Notes: generated by a model from the sequence alone, not told the origin. DNA of 64,000 nt from Mucilaginibacter flavus (GCF_030409315.1 NZ_JAUFPS010000097.1:149113-213112); one strand, 5' to 3'. Positions 25,920 to 36,600 are shown, numbered from the stretch's first letter. Program-made: numbers and translations.

Positions 25920-27377
25920 ATGAACTTTATTAGGAAATTATGGCTTAGGTTAAAGTTGCTCTTTTCGAAGAAAACCCCACAGCAAAAAGATTTTTTTAGA
26001 GAGCAAAAAGCGATTCTTGAAACTTCATTCAATGAGTTTGAACTTTTGCAAAATTATAGTGAAGTTAAAGATGATGCTAGCAAGTTATTAATTATTGATC
26101 AACTAGCTGAAAATGCCACATCAAAAGCAATTTTATCATTTTACAACGAAAACAATATTTTTTTATTCAGCAGAAGTAGTCATAATGACCTTGCCAATTT
26201 CAGGGCGGAATTATTAGAATTGGAAAAAAGACGACTACTTCTGAATTTCGCAATGAATGAAATTTCCGAACTACAATACGCTGATCTATCATTTATAGAC
26301 GATAAGATTGGAACAATGATAAGCCTTGGGACAAGAAATGGTGTAGGATTAAGAGACCAAAATAAGATTCGGATTTTCGAAAATCCTCAATCTGCTGAAA
26401 AATTAGAGAATTTGTTAAAGGCTCATGGTACACTGAACCTTCATAAGGCAAGACTTGATAAAAAGCAACAACAGATTGAAGTTGAAAAAGGCAAAATAAA
26501 ACAAAAATTAAATCGCCTTGAAGGAGCAATTGCTCAGAATAGATTAACGGAAGCAAAAGCGTTGATTTCTGAACTTGCTTTAGAAATAAATTCAACATTC
26601 TACAAAGAAATTCTAAGACTAAACCAATCTAAACAAAAGATTAGGGATAAAGAGCTTGTGTTAATTGAAAAAGCTCAGAATGAGGTTTTAAGAAAACACC
26701 TAGAGGAAGTTAAGCGTCATCAAGAAATTGAAAACCAACGATTAAAAACGATTAAAGTTGAGAAGGATAATGAGGATGCTATTAAAAAACTTCTAGCTGC
26801 AGAGAAGGATTCAGAGAAAGAAAAGCTGAAGAATTTACTAACTAAGAAGATTGATTGGATGGACTTTGAAAATGTTTGTAATGAAAATAGTATTACTCAA
26901 CTTTACCATTTTACAGATAGGGCTAATTTAAAATCAATTAAAGAATGTGGAGGACTATATTCTTGGCATTATTTACAAAGAAATAATATTGACATTCCTT
27001 TTCCAGGAGGCGATATACAATCCAGAGAGCTAGATAGAAGATATAATTCAGAGGATTTTGTTAGAGTGTCTTTTACGATCAATCATCCGATGATGTTTGT
27101 TGCAAAAAAGCAAGACAGGATAAAAGATCCAGTGATTTTAAAAATAGACCGTGAGGTGTGCTTCTTTCAAGAAACAAGGTTCTCAGACATGAATGCAACT
27201 AAAACAGGTCATAAATCTGGATCAAAAATCGAAGATTTCAAAAGAATACGATTTTCATTAGTTAGACATGTGAATCATTTTAATTTAAGCGATGAAGAAG
27301 TAAAATATTATCAGGCCGAAGTAATGGTAAAAACTTGGATACCTGCTGAGTCCATTTTAAATATTAACGAGTTTTAG
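25920..27377 (+). CDS. darT: Coiled-coil protein with C-terminal DarT ADP-ribosyltransferase domain
   Basis: 485 residues. The C-terminal 160 or so match DarT DNA-thymidine ADP-ribosyltransferases: YHFTDRANLKSIKECGGLYS (Y329-H330, NAD-binding start), an Arg-rich segment with VRVSFTINHPMMFVAKK, and QAEVMVKTWIPAESI with candidate catalytic Glu467. The first 320 residues are unusual for DarT: a basic hydrophobic N-terminus (FIRKLWLRLKLLFSK) and a long charged coiled coil from about 180 to 320. DarT modifies single-stranded DNA and blocks replication of phage. The next gene, one base after the stop, is the likely antitoxin. Confidence 0.82.
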   Translation: MNFIRKLWLRLKLLFSKKTPQQKDFFREQKAILETSFNEFELLQNYSEVKDDASKLLIIDQLAENATSKAILSFYNENNIFLFSRSSHNDLANFRAELLELEKRRLLLNFAMNEISELQYADLSFIDDKIGTMISLGTRNGVGLRDQNKIRIFENPQSAEKLENLLKAHGTLNLHKARLDKKQQQIEVEKGKIKQKLNRLEGAIAQNRLTEAKALISELALEINSTFYKEILRLNQSKQKIRDKELVLIEKAQNEVLRKHLEEVKRHQEIENQRLKTIKVEKDNEDAIKKLLAAEKDSEKEKLKNLLTKKIDWMDFENVCNENSITQLYHFTDRANLKSIKECGGLYSWHYLQRNNIDIPFPGGDIQSRELDRRYNSEDFVRVSFTINHPMMFVAKKQDRIKDPVILKIDREVCFFQETRFSDMNATKTGHKSGSKIEDFKRIRFSLVRHVNHFNLSDEEVKYYQAEVMVKTWIPAESILNINEF

Positions 27378-27378
27378 T

Positions 27379-28053
27379 ATGATTTATGTAGATAGTAGAA
27401 AGAAAAGTGAGAAAACACTTGCAGCCCGATATCCAAATGCCAAGATATTGGATGTCACTTCAAAGGCAACCACATCATTGGTGAAACTAAGTCCATTTTA
27501 TCCGCACAGTAAGATTCCAGTTCCGTTTTCAGATGGAATGATGGCAGAATCTGTTGAAGGTATATGGCAGGGACTAAAAGTTTTTGAGGGTGCAGACGTG
27601 GATAAGTCAGTATTCGAGAATAAGACAATGAAAAATCTCAAAAGAACAGTAAGGAAGTTTGGAAAACCGTTAGGGCATAGAAAAGGATTTTTAGGAAAGG
27701 AGTTGTTGAGTTATATTGACGCCCGGATTGAGATATATCTTCCAACCTATTTATGGGTACTTGAAAATAAAGTTGGATCTATATTGGAAAAGTTAAAAGA
27801 TGCTGCAATACATCAAGATATTGTCCTTTTGGACTATGAAACAAATTGTGATGTCCTGAATTACAAAAAACCGTTATCCCATGCATTTTTGGTTAAGTCT
27901 TTTGTTGATGGTAATTATCCAAAGGCAAGTGAGCTTTACAAACAGTTCAATAACCAAAATGGTGAGAAAAAGGAAAATACGCAAGTAGAACTAAAAAATG
28001 ATAATAGGACTATCAGAAAAAAGATAGATCCAAATCAAAATACATTATTTTAA
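27379..28053 (+). CDS. NADAR-like DarG1-type antitoxin candidate
   Basis: 224-residue cytosolic protein immediately after DarT. The pattern FYPHS...PFSDGMMAESVEGIWQGLKVF resembles NADAR N-glycosidase domains, and RGHRKG-like and PLSHAFLVKSF segments fit the DarT1-associated NADAR antitoxins. DarG1 proteins of this kind remove ADP-ribose from DNA and neutralise DarT. The assignment rests on motif memory and on position; a profile search would settle it. The C-terminal 35 residues are charged and possibly disordered. Confidence 0.65.
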   Translation: MIYVDSRKKSEKTLAARYPNAKILDVTSKATTSLVKLSPFYPHSKIPVPFSDGMMAESVEGIWQGLKVFEGADVDKSVFENKTMKNLKRTVRKFGKPLGHRKGFLGKELLSYIDARIEIYLPTYLWVLENKVGSILEKLKDAAIHQDIVLLDYETNCDVLNYKKPLSHAFLVKSFVDGNYPKASELYKQFNNQNGEKKENTQVELKNDNRTIRKKIDPNQNTLF

Positions 28054-28062
28054 ATTAAACAA

Positions 28063-29568
28063 ATGACATTCGAAATTATATTTATTATCGCCCTGATTGC
28101 CTTGCAAATTTTTGTTTTTGCGCACGTCATGAAAAAGATTCGTGCGTATAAGACGTTTTTTCCAAGCTCGTTTAAAGACATAGAAATTAAATCATTTTTT
28201 ATAACGAAAGATGTGATGGCTGATCCAGAGCAATTTGAATTATACCTTGACTCATTATCTGACACTCATTTATTAGTAGGAAACGAACCCGATGCTGAAC
28301 CTGTAGAACTTTTGGTCATTCCAGTAGACACACATAAAACGCACATCGACTTTTCTGAGGTTATAAAATCTACCAATGCTTATTTATGCAAAAACAAAGG
28401 TGCTTCAGCCGACTTTGGAATCCTGAAAGATACTTGTGAAAGACATGTGGAAAAAGTTGATAACGAAATAGGAAACCTAATAAATGTGCCATTGTATATC
28501 GGATTAGCCGGAACGTTTATTGGGATTATAATTGGCCTCTCTGGAATTGATTTTACTGCTACTACAGCAGGGACGACTACGACAATCTCCTCAGATAGCA
28601 TAAGTCACCTGCTTAACGGTGTTATTGCAGCAATGGTTGCCAGCTTAGTGGGGCTTGCGTTTACAGTAGTTAATTCAGCATTGATTTACAAACCAGCCGC
28701 TTACCGCAACGATACGGACAGAAACCATTATTACGACTTCCTTCAACGAGAACTATTACCATTTCTAAATATTGGAGTATCCAAGTCGCTAGGAAGCTTT
28801 AAAGATGTTCTAAATCATTTCATCAAAAAATTTGGTGAAAACATGGGTGACTATAAAGATTCCGGGCAACTACTTAATGAGAACTTAAAGAAGCAACAGA
28901 CAGTACTTGAAGAAATAAATAAACTAAGTCTGACCAAAACAGCAACCAAAATAGCCGAAGTATTTGTGGACCTTAAAGACTCAGCAGAGCATCTAGATAG
29001 ATTTCAAGAATATCAGAAAGGATTAAACGGTTACATTGATAAGACCGAAACAGTTGCTGGCGAAATGAATGAAATAATAGGACAATTTAAAGATTTTAAC
29101 AGCAATCTAAAAATTCTTTCCGGACAATCCGTGGCAAATGTCGAGCTACAAAAGCAATTTAAGGATTCGCTTGAAAAACATTTTCCCACAATAAATGATC
29201 ATCGTGAAATATGGAGATCGCAAGTTGATGAGCTTAACGAAGATATAAGTGTGATCTATAGGGAGCTCAATAGTTATTTCAAGATTTCAACAGAACAAAT
29301 ACAAGCATTTGTTGGCAGCAACAATAATTTCTTTTCCGGACTTGACGAAATTCAAAACGCCGTCCAGGTTTTTGTCGAAAACTCTAAAATTCAAAAAGAA
29401 GAATTTAGTCTTCTAGTAAACCATATCGCAGACATGAGTAACGATTTCCGTAACGCACAGAAACAGTCTATAGAGACCAACGTTGCTCTAATAGACGCAA
29501 TAAAAGATCTAAAGATCAATATGAATAAGTCAAATAATAGACTGGAGAATCTGAATGAGCAAATCTAA
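28063..29568 (+). CDS. ZorA-like MotA/TolQ/ExbB-type membrane motor protein
   Basis: 501-residue inner-membrane protein. The first membrane helix is at residues 3-21, a second near 142-162 (LYIGLAGTFIGIIIGLSG) and a third near 185-209 (NGVIAAMVASLVGLAFTVVNSALIY), as in MotA/ExbB proteins. The following 290 residues are a long helical coiled-coil tail, which in Zorya ZorA projects into the cytoplasm. It overlaps the ZorB-like gene by 14 bases. A proton-driven stator pair is the expected function. Unlike Zorya, the partners are a helicase-nuclease and DarT/NADAR rather than ZorC/ZorD or ZorE. Confidence 0.85.
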   Translation: MTFEIIFIIALIALQIFVFAHVMKKIRAYKTFFPSSFKDIEIKSFFITKDVMADPEQFELYLDSLSDTHLLVGNEPDAEPVELLVIPVDTHKTHIDFSEVIKSTNAYLCKNKGASADFGILKDTCERHVEKVDNEIGNLINVPLYIGLAGTFIGIIIGLSGIDFTATTAGTTTTISSDSISHLLNGVIAAMVASLVGLAFTVVNSALIYKPAAYRNDTDRNHYYDFLQRELLPFLNIGVSKSLGSFKDVLNHFIKKFGENMGDYKDSGQLLNENLKKQQTVLEEINKLSLTKTATKIAEVFVDLKDSAEHLDRFQEYQKGLNGYIDKTETVAGEMNEIIGQFKDFNSNLKILSGQSVANVELQKQFKDSLEKHFPTINDHREIWRSQVDELNEDISVIYRELNSYFKISTEQIQAFVGSNNNFFSGLDEIQNAVQVFVENSKIQKEEFSLLVNHIADMSNDFRNAQKQSIETNVALIDAIKDLKINMNKSNNRLENLNEQI

Positions 29569-30205
29569 CGAAAAGAAAAGGGACTTTTTTTGGCTAAGCT
29601 ATTCAGACCTGATGACTAGCTTGTTTTTCGTCATGCTTGTACTTTTTGTACTTGTGTATACAATGCAAGCAAAAATGATTGGAGAACTTACAGCTGCCAA
29701 GATTGAGCTAGATGAAATTCATAAAATTCAGGAAGCTTTAAAAAATTTAGACAAAAGATATTTTGTCTTCGATACAAGAAATAAAAGATACAAATTAAAG
29801 GTTGACGTAAATTTCAAAGGCAATAGTTCAAATATACATGATATTCCTACAGCACTCCAGAATGATCTTCTTTTAGCGGGGAAGAATATCTTTGATTTGA
29901 TGACAAAACTTACTAAAGAAAACCCAAACGTTAATTATCTTGTCATTGTAGAAGGCAATACGCAGCGTACCCAAGGGAATTTCATAACAATGCCTGACGT
30001 TGGGTACGTATTGAGTTATAATAGATCTCTATCCTTAGTGAACCTTTGGCAACAAAACGGATTGAACTTTAAATCATTTAAAAACTGTGAGATTCTAATC
30101 ACTGGAAGTGGATACTTTGGAAAATCTAGAGAGTTGAATGAAGCTGAAAACAGAAAGTTCACAATTCAGATCACGCCAAAAATTGGTAACATTATAAAAA
30201 AATAA
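29555..30205 (+). CDS. ZorB-like MotB/OmpA-type peptidoglycan-binding stator protein
   Basis: 216 residues. A single membrane helix (LMTSLFFVMLVLFVLVYTM, about 19-38) is preceded by Asp18 in FWLSYSDLM, the position of the proton-carrying Asp of MotB/ZorB. The C-terminal domain (about 95-212) is OmpA-like, with VEGNTQRT, YNRSLSLVNLW and ENRKFTIQI, and should bind peptidoglycan. It completes the stator with the ZorA-like protein. Last gene of the operon; a 150-base gap follows. Confidence 0.85.
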   Translation: MSKSNEKKRDFFWLSYSDLMTSLFFVMLVLFVLVYTMQAKMIGELTAAKIELDEIHKIQEALKNLDKRYFVFDTRNKRYKLKVDVNFKGNSSNIHDIPTALQNDLLLAGKNIFDLMTKLTKENPNVNYLVIVEGNTQRTQGNFITMPDVGYVLSYNRSLSLVNLWQQNGLNFKSFKNCEILITGSGYFGKSRELNEAENRKFTIQITPKIGNIIKK

Positions 30206-30356
30206 TTGTTCAATTTTATACGTGGTGTTTAGGATAATTTGGAAAGTCTATTTTGGGCGCATTAGAACAAAGATTTAAAAGGATAAGCTGGTCATTGTTA
30301 TCGAACTTAGATAGTAAGACAGTGTAAATTATGTATTAATTGGTCAAAACTTTGGC

Positions 30357-30653
30357 ATGTATTTCTTTAAGCTGAGAGAACCCATTTATATGCCCAAGGG
30401 TTCACGTCACACCTTGGGCTTTCATGTGCTTAAGCACAAACATGGGCAATCTATTATTACTTCACTATCAACGGTTTCTAATAATACCCGTGACTTTCAG
30501 GTTAACGACTTGGCCAGATACCGCCAAAACTCTTTATATTTTTCTGAGAATAATCAAACTACCACGCTGATTGGCACAATCAAACATTTCACCCAAAAAA
30601 CATCTGCCAATACCAGTAGTCAGCTCGAAACTTTTCTAAATTTAACCGCATGA
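30357..30653 (+). CDS. Small hypothetical protein heading the DUF6361 operon
   Basis: 98-residue soluble protein of unknown function. It is rich in Thr, Ser and Asn and has no hydrophobic segment. Its stop overlaps the DUF6361 start in an ATGA, which argues that it is translated with the downstream genes. An internal ATG at 30390 (MPKGSRHTLGFHVLKHKHG) is a possible alternative start. No family recognised. Confidence 0.5.
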   Translation: MYFFKLREPIYMPKGSRHTLGFHVLKHKHGQSIITSLSTVSNNTRDFQVNDLARYRQNSLYFSENNQTTTLIGTIKHFTQKTSANTSSQLETFLNLTA

Positions 30654-31888
30654 ACCATATCGGCTGGCTTGATTATTCCCCGTTGCACCACGACAAAGTG
30701 ATGCAAGTAATGGATATGTTCAAAGAAACGGGAGTGATCGATGAGCTGGGTTTGGGCACGATAAGGGATACCCTAAGCGACCTGTTTTTTCCAGGGACAT
30801 CAACTATCCAGACCAAAGCGAAGTACTTCCTGCTCATTCCCTGGATTATCCGTGACATCGAAAAAAGTGGCACGGCTGCCCGATTCTTCGAGGACTTACA
30901 ACGCGAAGAAATTCATTTCACAAAAATACTGCGCAACAACTCCGGCAATTCCGGTGTAATTGGCGCTACATTAGTGAACGCAAACCCCAAAAGAAAACCT
31001 TCCTCCATCTACTGGACCGGTTTGAAACGCTACAATATACTCAGGTTCAGCGGCTCCATCAGGGAGTATAAAAACTATTCGCTTTATCTGGCAGCTAAAA
31101 GAAAGCGATTAAAAAAGGAGCTGATCCTTGATGAAAACAAGAAACCGTTGGACGACCGGGACGCGATCTATATCGAGCACGACAATTTATGGAGCCAGCT
31201 GCCAGCCCCTCCGCTGGATTGGCGAACCAACCTAAAGATTGAACTCGAATACGAGGAGGCAAAATACCTGAATGAAAAAATAATCAGCAGCAATGACAAA
31301 ACTTTATGGGCCTTTGCGCTAAAACATTGCCCCTTGGAAGCAGCAAGCTTTTCAGCGATCGATGATTTCTTAGTTATTGAAGGTTTACCTGACCAATTAA
31401 AAACTTTGATAAAACTGGCTTCAGATTTTAACAGCATCATGCAAGGAGCAGTGCTCAGGTACAATTACCTGATACAACTAAAAAGGGAAAGCGAGAAAGC
31501 GGATCAACTCGAAACCCAGTGGCAGGTTTACCTACAACAAATGACGGACTTCCCATGGCATACCTGGAATACCAAGCACCTATGGCTGCGCTGTCCGGGC
31601 ATCCGCCAGTCGACCCGGAAATTTGTCGAAGATTGGATTGCACTTGCCAGTGCGGCAGCATTTTCTGAAGGGTTAGCCGATGACCTGATAAAAAAACGCG
31701 AAAATAAACTTAAAGGCCCGAACAGGGCGCGACTTAGCAACCTGGCCGTTGCGCAAAAACAAGATACACTTACCGGTATGCGTCTCAGCGATGGGCAAGT
31801 TCAATACCTCAACTATCGCTGGCCAATAGCCAGGACATTTTTAACAGACATCAACACGGGAATGAAGAAATATGCTGCAGCCGGATAA
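30650..31888 (+). CDS. DUF6361 family protein
   Basis: 412-residue cytosolic protein with the DUF6361 signature IGWLDYSPLHHDKVMQVMDMF, then ELGLGTIRDTLSDLFFPGTSTIQTKAKYFL at the N-terminus. The function of the family is not known to me. A nucleic-acid role is likely from its partners: the next two genes encode a PLD-family protein and a helicase, with stop/start overlaps of 17 and 4 bases. The gene is more GC-rich than the preceding cassette. Confidence 0.82.
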   Translation: MNHIGWLDYSPLHHDKVMQVMDMFKETGVIDELGLGTIRDTLSDLFFPGTSTIQTKAKYFLLIPWIIRDIEKSGTAARFFEDLQREEIHFTKILRNNSGNSGVIGATLVNANPKRKPSSIYWTGLKRYNILRFSGSIREYKNYSLYLAAKRKRLKKELILDENKKPLDDRDAIYIEHDNLWSQLPAPPLDWRTNLKIELEYEEAKYLNEKIISSNDKTLWAFALKHCPLEAASFSAIDDFLVIEGLPDQLKTLIKLASDFNSIMQGAVLRYNYLIQLKRESEKADQLETQWQVYLQQMTDFPWHTWNTKHLWLRCPGIRQSTRKFVEDWIALASAAAFSEGLADDLIKKRENKLKGPNRARLSNLAVAQKQDTLTGMRLSDGQVQYLNYRWPIARTFLTDINTGMKKYAAAG

Positions 31889-33677
31889 AGACAGGTTAGA
31901 TCTTGGCCTTTTATTGTCGCCACCCATCGGGTTTCAGGTGGATAAAGCGATAGCCACCTGCTATTCGCTCGATCTTGACGCGCTGATCTCCATACCGATA
32001 GCGCTTTGCTTCTCCACCACCCTGGAATTCAACGTAACGGAACATATCGTAGAGATCCTGGAAGCCATCCGGCGAACCAGCGAGTCGATCAAAATATATT
32101 GCCAAAAAGGGCAGATTAAAGTGCCGCAAAACCAACACCGGCTTTATCATTTTATTGAGAAATGCCTCGTGCAGGTTCCGCCGAAGCCGGAACGGTCTTT
32201 TCATCCAAAAGTATGGATAATACGGTTTAAAGGCGAGAACGCCATCCGTTACAGGATCATTGTCATGAGCCGGAACCTGACCTTTGACCGTAGTTGGGAT
32301 GTTGTATTTCAAGTGGAAGGCGAGGTTCAGCCGGAGAGGAAAAATAGTTATGGCCGTAATCGCCCACTGGTCGATTTTGCGAAATACCTGGTTAACATGT
32401 CGCCAGAGGACTGGTCCGCCCAGTTTTTAGCAGATCTCGGAAAAGTACAGTTTACGCTTGACGGGCAAGGCATCGATGAATTTGATTTTCTACCGATGGG
32501 CATACCTAAATACAGCGGGGAGGGCTTTTTGTCGGAACGCTATGACCAGCTTGCAGTTGTCAGTCCATTCGTCAGCAAAACAGGGCTTACCTATCTGCTC
32601 GGTCATTGCAAGGGCAAACCCACCCTGTTCACCCGCTTGTTTGAGATCAGGAAATTAAAAGACCATATTAAAGAGCGATTGGATATTTACCACCTTGACC
32701 ACGCCTTCGTTGAAGCGGAAGAAAACATGGAGTCAGATACCAATGAAAACGAGGATCAGCAACACCAAGACCTTCATGCAAAAATCTATTGCGGAAAGTC
32801 CGGCTGGAACGCGACACTTTACCTGGGTTCGGCCAACTGCAGCCACAGAGCGCTCACCAGGAATGTGGAATTCATGGTGCGTCTCAAGGGCAGGGATTCA
32901 AGGATCGGGCCGAAAGTCTTTTGCGACGAACTGCTCAATACCGGCTGGTTTTTTAAGTACGCACCAAACGATGAAATTACCATAGAAGAAGAAGAATTAT
33001 GTAACCGGCAGCAATTGCTTCAGGACCTTCGGGTGGAATTTGCCAATATTCTTATCGAAGCAAACGCTGCCCGGCATGAAGAAGGGACTTACTGCATCAA
33101 CCTGAGAATGGACCTCTCACAGATCACCTGCGACCAACAGATCAAAGCAAGCTGTTACCTGCTCAATGCAGAAAACCATGAGCGCTCCTTACTTTTTGGC
33201 GAAATCAATGAATGGGAAGTAAGACATCTCGCCGAGCTAGACCTCAGCAGTTTCCTGATCATCAGGCTCCAGGACAACAAATCTCATGCGGAAAGTGAAT
33301 TTGCCATAAAGATTATTATTTCAGGTTTGCCGGAAAGCCGGGGAAACCGGATATTCAGTGACATTATATCAAACTCACACCTGTTTTTTAAATATCTCCG
33401 CTTCCTGTTAGCTGAAAACTTATGGGAGGAACAGGATTCGGGCTCAACTAATACGGCAACCCAGTTTGGCTTTGGATCAGGACAATTTAATCTTCAGGAA
33501 GAGCCTATTTATGAAAATATGCTCAAAGCCATTTCGAGGGAACCTCAAAAGTTATTGGAGATCCGGCAGGTCATGGAGAAAATCGCTTCCGAGGACACCG
33601 ATGCCGTATCGATCATACCAGCCAACTTTAAAGTTCTTTGGGATATTTTTGAAAACACCCTGTCAACAGTCAAATGA
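31872..33677 (+). CDS. Phospholipase D-like family protein (putative nuclease)
   Basis: 601-residue protein with two PLD half-motifs: FHPKVWIIRF...SRNLTFD at about 110-135 and LHAKIYCGKSGW...LGSANCSHRAL at about 302-330. PLD-family proteins in defence operons usually act as nucleases. The Lys of the HxK pattern is present in both halves, and Ser/Asn follow at the usual spacing. It overlaps the DUF6361 gene by 17 bases and the helicase by 4. No membrane segment is seen. Confidence 0.85.
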   Translation: MLQPDKDRLDLGLLLSPPIGFQVDKAIATCYSLDLDALISIPIALCFSTTLEFNVTEHIVEILEAIRRTSESIKIYCQKGQIKVPQNQHRLYHFIEKCLVQVPPKPERSFHPKVWIIRFKGENAIRYRIIVMSRNLTFDRSWDVVFQVEGEVQPERKNSYGRNRPLVDFAKYLVNMSPEDWSAQFLADLGKVQFTLDGQGIDEFDFLPMGIPKYSGEGFLSERYDQLAVVSPFVSKTGLTYLLGHCKGKPTLFTRLFEIRKLKDHIKERLDIYHLDHAFVEAEENMESDTNENEDQQHQDLHAKIYCGKSGWNATLYLGSANCSHRALTRNVEFMVRLKGRDSRIGPKVFCDELLNTGWFFKYAPNDEITIEEEELCNRQQLLQDLRVEFANILIEANAARHEEGTYCINLRMDLSQITCDQQIKASCYLLNAENHERSLLFGEINEWEVRHLAELDLSSFLIIRLQDNKSHAESEFAIKIIISGLPESRGNRIFSDIISNSHLFFKYLRFLLAENLWEEQDSGSTNTATQFGFGSGQFNLQEEPIYENMLKAISREPQKLLEIRQVMEKIASEDTDAVSIIPANFKVLWDIFENTLSTVK

Positions 33678-36600
33678 AAAGCCATCACTACACCGATCAG
33701 CTAAAAGACTTTCAGCGGGCCACCGTTGATTATGTGTTTGAACGTTTTATAGATGAATTTTCGCCCTGTAACCGTTTTTTGGTCGCCGATGAAGTTGGCT
33801 TGGGAAAAACTTTAGTGGCAAGAGGCATTATTCAGCGGTTTTATGACCACTGGAAAGCGCGAGGCAAACAACACCTGAATGTGATCTACATTTGTTCCAA
33901 CCAAAGCATCGCCAGCCAAAACCTGGACCGTTTGAATATCGAAAAAAGCAACCAGGAAGATTATGGCCGCTTCAACCGAATTAACGACCTTGCCGTTTTC
34001 GACCCCGGAAAGCACCGGAACACTTTCCTGCAGCTCACGGCACTTTCCCCCAATACTTCGTTTAAAGTATCCACAGGCGGTGGAATTGTCAAAGAAAGGG
34101 CAATCCTGTACGAAATACTTAGAAAGCACCCGGTCTTTAAACGCCGGTATCAAAAACTTTCGGCGATTTTACAGCTGGATGTCAACGATGATACCTGGGC
34201 TAGCTGGGTCAGTGGGGCAAACTACCTCGGCAACCAGGTCCGTAAAGAGATCCTCGAGCATTTCAATGCGGCCCTGACCGATGAAAACAGCCTTTATGGT
34301 GATCTGGAACGTATCTTATCCTTACCGGCAAAAAAAGCGGACACCAAGCAATTGCGAAGCCTGATCGGGCGTTTAAGACGGCATTTAGCGGCGATCTGCG
34401 TTGGTTATTTAAGGCCTGATTTGATCATTATGGATGAGTTTCAGCGCTTCAAAACGTTGATCAGCCTTGACGAGAACAGCGAAGTCCGCATCATTACCGA
34501 CCCGCTTTTTAACGATCCCCGAATAAACATCCTGCTGCTTTCTGCGACCCCATATAAAATGTACACGCTGCAAAGCGAAGAAGAAAACAATGAGGATCAT
34601 TTCGAAGAGTTTAAATTCGTCGTGAATTTTCTGTTGAACGACACGGAAAAAGCCCAGGCTTTTGACAGCGCCTGGACTCGTTATTCCAAAGCCCTGCTGA
34701 AAATCGGGGACCGGGACTGGAAATTATTGCGACAAGAAAAGTCAGCTGTCGAAGCCCTATTGCGAAAAGTTATCGCCAGGACCGAACGCGTAACGGTCTC
34801 AGACGATCATAATACGTTGTTGAAAGCGATAGTACCCAACACACTGGCTGTGTCAACGGCAGATATAACCAATTTCATCGCGCTGGACAGCCTCGCGAAA
34901 ACGCTTAAAAATGTAAACAGCCCGGTCGAATATTGTAAGTCCTGCCCCTTTCCTCTTTCATTTATGGAAGGCTATCAACTTCAAAAATTAACGCGGCGCG
35001 AAATTGATAACGGTAATATCGGCATCAGCCAGGTACTGGCACATCATGAAACCTGTTTTCTTCCCGCCGAACGCCTCGACCAGTTCGAGCCCATCGGATC
35101 GCCTAACGCGAAGCTGGCCTATTTATGCCGGGAAACCCTTTACAACGGCGGTGCTGATTTGTTATGGATACCACCTTCCCTGCCTTATTACAGTTTTGGA
35201 GCGCCTTTCGCGCGGCAAAGCACCTATTCAAAATTACTGGTTTTCTCCTCCTGGCTTATGGTGCCTAAAATGATCGCCGCCCTCACCTCTTATGAATGTG
35301 AAAGATTGAACGAGGAAAACGAAAGCAAAGAAAAAAGAAGCTATTTCGGGCAAGCGGAAAGGGCCAGGTCCCGACTGCGGGTTGTCAATGATAATAAAGG
35401 GTTTCGAACGCTGCCGGCTTACGCGATCATGTATCCGTGCATGACCTTGAGCCATTGCTGGCAACCCAGTGCCGATCTAAGAGACCAGCAGCAGCTTCTG
35501 CAGGAAATAGCCGCTGAGATCGCTGAACAAATTTCAGCCGTCGACATTGCACCCTATATTTCGGGGGAAGGCAGGAAAAATGATGAACGCTGGCCCTTGA
35601 TCTACATGCTATTATTGGACAGAAAAGACCATAAGCGCCAGCTGAAACGGATCGAATCCCAACATTCCCACTATGAGTGGGCTAGTTTTCGCCACGACAA
35701 GGATGATAGTAGCGCAGCGACAGAATATTATAAAAAGGTTTTTGAAGACATTTTATTCAGCGACAATCCTGCGGAAGTACTGGTAGAACTTAAGCTGGGT
35801 GCACCGTCGTTTGACGTGCATATTCAGCTGGCAAAGCTGGCCCTGGGATCCCCCGCCATTTGCAGCTTCCGGCTAATAAATGCCTATTGCGGCCCGGACG
35901 AGTCACTCTCTTATCTGCCGTTTTACGGCGGTTATCAAATCGCTGACGCTTTTCGGAAATTTTATAACTCGCCCGAGCACACCGCTGTGGTAGACCAGCA
36001 AGGTTTTGATGGCGCCTATTGGCAAAACTTGGTACAATACAACATCGCTGGTAATTTCCAGGCCATGCTGGATGAATATACCGACGCGCTTAAAGACCAC
36101 TTTGGTTTATGGGATTATTCGATGGCAGAAAAAGTAGGCAAGCTCATCACGCTGATCAGTGAGAACCTGGGATTACGAACCGTAAACGTTACGGGACATA
36201 CCTATGAAAGTTTTATGACTAACGAAAGCCCAAAGCATTTCCGCTGTCATTTTGCTGTCGCCCTCAACCAGTCCTTCGACCGTGAGCAGGAAGTTATGCG
36301 TGCTGATGCGGTGAGAAACGCCTTTAATTCACCTTTCCGGCCCTTTGTATTGGCCACTACATCCGTAGGGCAGGAAGGTTTGGACTTTCACCTGTATTGC
36401 CGGAAGATCATGCATTGGAATCTGCCCGCAAATCCCGTGGATTTTGAACAGCGGGAAGGGCGCATCAACCGGTTCAAAAACCTGGCGATCCGCCAAAATA
36501 TCGCTGTCAAGTACCGGAATGCGCTCAATACAACCTCCATTGCCGATTTCTGGCCGCAGTTATTCGAATTAGCCGCTGCCTGTGAGAAAGGTAAAAAATC

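Noticed and set aside
21449..30205. A standard Zorya system
   Set aside because: The ZorA/ZorB-like pair is present, but ZorC, ZorD, ZorE or other known Zorya partners are not; the neighbours are a helicase-nuclease and DarT/NADAR-like genes.
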